NCBI RefSeq assembly: GCF_023074185.1
Contig: NZ_JADPKY010000132.1
Span: 186,001 to 250,000, forward strand
Direction of reading: 5' to 3'
DNA length: 64,000 nt
From: Bradyrhizobium sp. 132
GTDB lineage: Bacteria > Pseudomonadota > Alphaproteobacteria > Rhizobiales > Xanthobacteraceae
In this document: positions 61,785-64,000 of the stretch, one piece after another
Layout of the letters: the number at the start of each line of letters is the position of its first letter
How positions within the stretch are numbered: the first letter of the stretch is position 1
Program-made: the position numbers and the translations under genes
Notes under the pieces: generated by a model
What the model was told of the DNA's origin: nothing
The model's input: only the letters and a program-made list of their open reading frames with translations
Database searches by the model: none

Positions 61785-63179
61785 ATGGCCAATGCACAGC
61801 TTCAATCCGTGCTCGACCACATCGACAAGGATTTCGACAACAGCCTGGAGCGTCTGTTCTCGCTGTTGCGGATCAAGTCGATCTCCGCCGATCCCGCCTT
61901 CGCGGCGGATTGCAAGGCGGCGGCCGAACATCTGGCCAAGGACATCGCGAGCCTCGGCGTTGCGACTGAAGTGAGGCCGACCGCCGGCCATCCCGCGGTC
62001 GTCGGCAAGAGTGTCGCCGGTGGCCGGCCGCATGTGCTGTTCTACGGTCACTACGACGTGCAGCCCGTCGATCCGCTCGATCTCTGGCACCGTCCGCCAT
62101 TCGAGCCTGTTGTCACCGACCATGCAGACGGCCGCAAGATCATCGTCGCGCGCGGCGCCGAAGACGACAAAGGCCAGGTCATGACCTTCGTCGAGGCCTG
62201 CCGTGCCTGGAAGAAGGTGACGGGCTCGCTGCCGATTGACGTCACTTTCCTGATCGAAGGCGAGGAAGAGGTCGGCTCGAAGAATTTCGTGCCATTCATC
62301 GAAGCCAACAAGGCCGAGTTTGGGGCGGACTACGTGCTGGTCTGCGACACCGGCATGTGGGATCGCGACACGCCGGCGATCACGACGTCGTTGCGCGGCC
62401 TGCTCTACGAAGAGCTGAAGATCACCGCCGCCAATCGCGACCTGCATTCAGGCGTGTTCGGCGGTACGGCGATGAACCCGATCCGGGTGCTGACCAAAAT
62501 TCTGGGCAGCCTGTTCGACGACGACAACCGCATCACCATCCCCGGCTTCTATGACGGGGTGAAGGATGCACCGCCGGACATTCTCGCGCAGTGGAAGAAG
62601 CTCGACTTCACGCCGGAGACGTTCCTCAAGCCAGTCGGGCTATCGATACCGGCCGGCGAGAAGGGCCGGCTCCTGGTCGAGCAGGCTTCCACGCGTCCGA
62701 CCTGCGACGTCAACGGCATCTGGGGCGGCTATATCGGCGAGGGCTCCAAGACGGTGATTCCGTCACACGCATCGGCAAAGGTGTCGTTCCGATTGGTCGA
62801 AGGCCAGGATCCCGCGAAGATCCGCAAGGCTTTCCGCGAGTATGTGTCGGCGCGGATTCCGGGAGATTGCAGAGTTGAATTCGGCGACCATTCCGCCGGG
62901 CCTGCGATTGCGCTCGACTGGAACATGAAGCCGCTCGCCGCGGCCAAGACCGCGCTGACCGAGGAATGGGGCAAGGAGACCGTGCTGATGGGATCGGGCG
63001 CCTCGATCCCGATCGTCGCCGATTTCAAGCGCACGCTGGGCCTCGACTCGCTGCTCGTCGGCTTCGGCCTGGACGACGACAATATCCACTCGCCGAACGA
63101 GAAGTACGACCTGCGCAGCTTCCAGAAAGGCATCCGCTCCTGGGCCCGCATCCTCGCCGCGCTCGCGGAAGTGAAGTAG
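61785..63179 (+). CDS. M20 family dipeptidase
   Basis: A 464-residue zinc dipeptidase of the carnosinase-like M20 group. Metal and catalytic residues are visible in FYGHYDVQPVDPLDLWHRPP, ARGAEDDKGQVM, LIEGEEEVGS and CDTGMWDRDTPAI, and the second metal site in the C-terminal half follows GSGASIPIV. The inserted dimerisation domain covers about 200-380. The start at 61785 (MANAQLQSVLDHID) is chosen; the longer frame overlaps the upstream gene. It is followed by a palindromic repeat and a terminator. Confidence 0.9.
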   Translation: MANAQLQSVLDHIDKDFDNSLERLFSLLRIKSISADPAFAADCKAAAEHLAKDIASLGVATEVRPTAGHPAVVGKSVAGGRPHVLFYGHYDVQPVDPLDLWHRPPFEPVVTDHADGRKIIVARGAEDDKGQVMTFVEACRAWKKVTGSLPIDVTFLIEGEEEVGSKNFVPFIEANKAEFGADYVLVCDTGMWDRDTPAITTSLRGLLYEELKITAANRDLHSGVFGGTAMNPIRVLTKILGSLFDDDNRITIPGFYDGVKDAPPDILAQWKKLDFTPETFLKPVGLSIPAGEKGRLLVEQASTRPTCDVNGIWGGYIGEGSKTVIPSHASAKVSFRLVEGQDPAKIRKAFREYVSARIPGDCRVEFGDHSAGPAIALDWNMKPLAAAKTALTEEWGKETVLMGSGASIPIVADFKRTLGLDSLLVGFGLDDDNIHSPNEKYDLRSFQKGIRSWARILAALAEVK

Positions 63180-63197
63180 GGCGAAAACTCTATCTCG

Positions 63198-63296
63198 CTC
63201 GTCATTGCGAGCGAAGCGGCGAAGCGAAGCAATCCAGAATCCCTCCACCGGGCGACTCTGGATTGCTTCGTCGCAAGCGCTCCTCGCAATGACGAG
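63198..63296. repeat. Palindromic repeat, second copy of the 21.5-kb family
   Basis: Perfect 14-bp arms CTCGTCATTGCGAG (63198-63211) and CTCGCAATGACGAG (63283-63296), with inner GAAGCAATCCAGA and TCTGGATTGCTTC, match the element at 21518-21625. The loop differs and a GAAGCGGC insertion is present in the left arm. It lies just past the M20 dipeptidase stop. Confidence 0.85.
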
Positions 63297-63315
63297 CAGA
63301 GGAGGCCGCACCAAA

Positions 63316-63350
63316 TAAAAACGCCGCCCGGAATTGGACGGCGTTTTATT
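63316..63350. terminator. Bidirectional terminator
   Basis: AAAACGCCGCCC and GGACGGCGTTTTA form a stem with one mismatch and the loop GGAATT (about 63317-63348), A-rich on the left and T-rich on the right. It separates the convergent M20 dipeptidase and class II aldolase genes. Confidence 0.8.
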
Positions 63351-63403
63351 CGAAAAGGTGTAGAGGTTAGTTGACCGCTACCTTACACCAAATCTGGAAA
63401 ATT

Positions 63404-64000
63404 TCAAGACCGGTAGCCCGGAAGCTCGCGGTCGAGCTTGCGGAGCAGCGGCGGCCACACCAGGTTGGTAGCGCGCAGCTCGGCGCGGTCGCGGTTGGCG
63501 AGCAGCTCGGTGTTCTTGTCGATTGCGACGTCGTCGACCGGATAGACCGGCGTGCCCAGCGCGCGCGTACGCACCTGCATCGAGCAGGCGCGCTCGAGGT
63601 GATACATGCGCTCGAAGGCCGAGGCGACCGAGCGGCCGACCGTCATCGTGCCGTGGTTGCGCAGCAGCATGTGGTTGTGGTCGCCGAGATCTTTCTGGAG
63701 CCGCGGCCGCTCGTCATGGTCGAGCGCGATGCCTTCATAGTCGTGATAGGCGAGGTCGTGGGTGACGAGCTGGGCGGTCTGGTTCAGCGGCAGCAGGCCT
63801 TCGGCGCTGCTCGACACCGCGGTGCCGTCGAGGGTGTGGAGATGCAGCACGCAGATCGCGTCCTCGCGCACCTCGTGGATCGCCGAATGGATGGTGAAGC
63901 CGGCCGGGTTGATGCTGTACTCGCTCTCGGAGAGCTGGTTGCCGTGCAGATCGACCTTGACGAGGCTCGACGCCGTGATCTCGTCGAACATCAGCCCGTA
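63404..64000 (-). CDS. Class II aldolase/adducin family protein, partial
   Basis: The gene runs off the right edge; 198 C-terminal residues are present. Zinc ligands of the class II aldolase fold are visible: the His pair in CVLHLHTLDGTAV (with HSAIHEVR just before) and the third His in LLRNHGTMTVG. Family members include fuculose-phosphate and rhamnulose-phosphate aldolases, decarboxylases, and uncharacterised adducin-like proteins. The tail (DKNTELLANRDRAEL, LVWPPLLRKLDRELPGYRS) fits the longer adducin-like group of proteobacteria. Function unassigned. Confidence 0.85.
   Translation of the reverse strand, partial: YGLMFDEITASSLVKVDLHGNQLSESEYSINPAGFTIHSAIHEVREDAICVLHLHTLDGTAVSSSAEGLLPLNQTAQLVTHDLAYHDYEGIALDHDERPRLQKDLGDHNHMLLRNHGTMTVGRSVASAFERMYHLERACSMQVRTRALGTPVYPVDDVAIDKNTELLANRDRAELRATNLVWPPLLRKLDRELPGYRS

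Overview
The window is high-GC chromosomal DNA from an alphaproteobacterium, most likely Bradyrhizobium or a close relative. I infer this from the gene families and from several intergenic palindrome families, not from a search. Hopanoid genes (hpnN end, hpnO), an imuA-imuB-dnaE2 mutagenesis cassette, a direct-repeat GAAC-N7-GAAC LexA box, an NrsF-type anti-sigma factor, a TIGR03808-type Tat-exported repeat protein and DUF2147, DUF2336 and DUF4332 proteins all fit that group. No rRNA, tRNA, CRISPR array, prophage or complete insertion sequence was seen. Small palindromic repeats are common.

Layout. 1-2.7 kb: end of hpnN, a DUF2147 protein, hpnO. 2.7-3.4 kb: a higBA toxin-antitoxin pair with two operator palindromes. 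3.4-6.2 kb: leftward operon of a periplasmic metallophosphoesterase, an amicyanin-like cupredoxin, an ECF sigma factor and a zinc-type anti-sigma factor. 6.3-11.8 kb: alpha/beta hydrolase, GMC oxidoreductase, M20 amidohydrolase, PiT phosphate transporter (leader broken by an amber codon). 12-20.6 kb: DNA-damage island, with a radical SAM/UdgX pair divergent from imuA-imuB-dnaE2 around a LexA box; a palindromic element sits in the first codons of imuA. 20.7-31 kb: SDR, small membrane protein, family III CoA-transferase, HME-type RND efflux pair, LigI-like amidohydrolase, P-loop kinase, TolC-type protein. 31-34 kb: acetyl-CoA hydrolase/transferase with a one-base frameshift, and an enoyl-CoA hydratase.

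34-42 kb is rich in signalling: a SigF/NrsF-type ECF pair, a DUF2336 protein, a diguanylate cyclase, then a second ECF/anti-sigma pair followed by a lipoprotein-type subtilase. 42-45 kb holds an sRNA candidate, a TIGR03809-like protein, a GIY-YIG nuclease bracketed by inverted repeats, and a TIGR03808 protein. From 57.3 kb leftward to 45.2 kb is a long co-directional run: folP-folB-folK, methylmalonyl-CoA mutase small subunit, a GFA protein, the large subunit, a frameshifted DUF3298-like gene, a tripartite tricarboxylate transporter (tctC-tctB-tctA), meaB and pcp. 57.5-64 kb: DUF4332 and Gly-rich small proteins, HerA-like ATPase, GT87-type membrane protein, M20 dipeptidase, and a class II aldolase that runs off the window.

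Together the genes cover envelope lipids, three independent ECF circuits, SOS-linked translesion synthesis and uracil repair, and propionyl/methylmalonyl-CoA metabolism with its chaperone. Three coding lesions (amber codon in the PiT leader; single-G losses at about 31487 and 50765) are either real decay or sequence errors.
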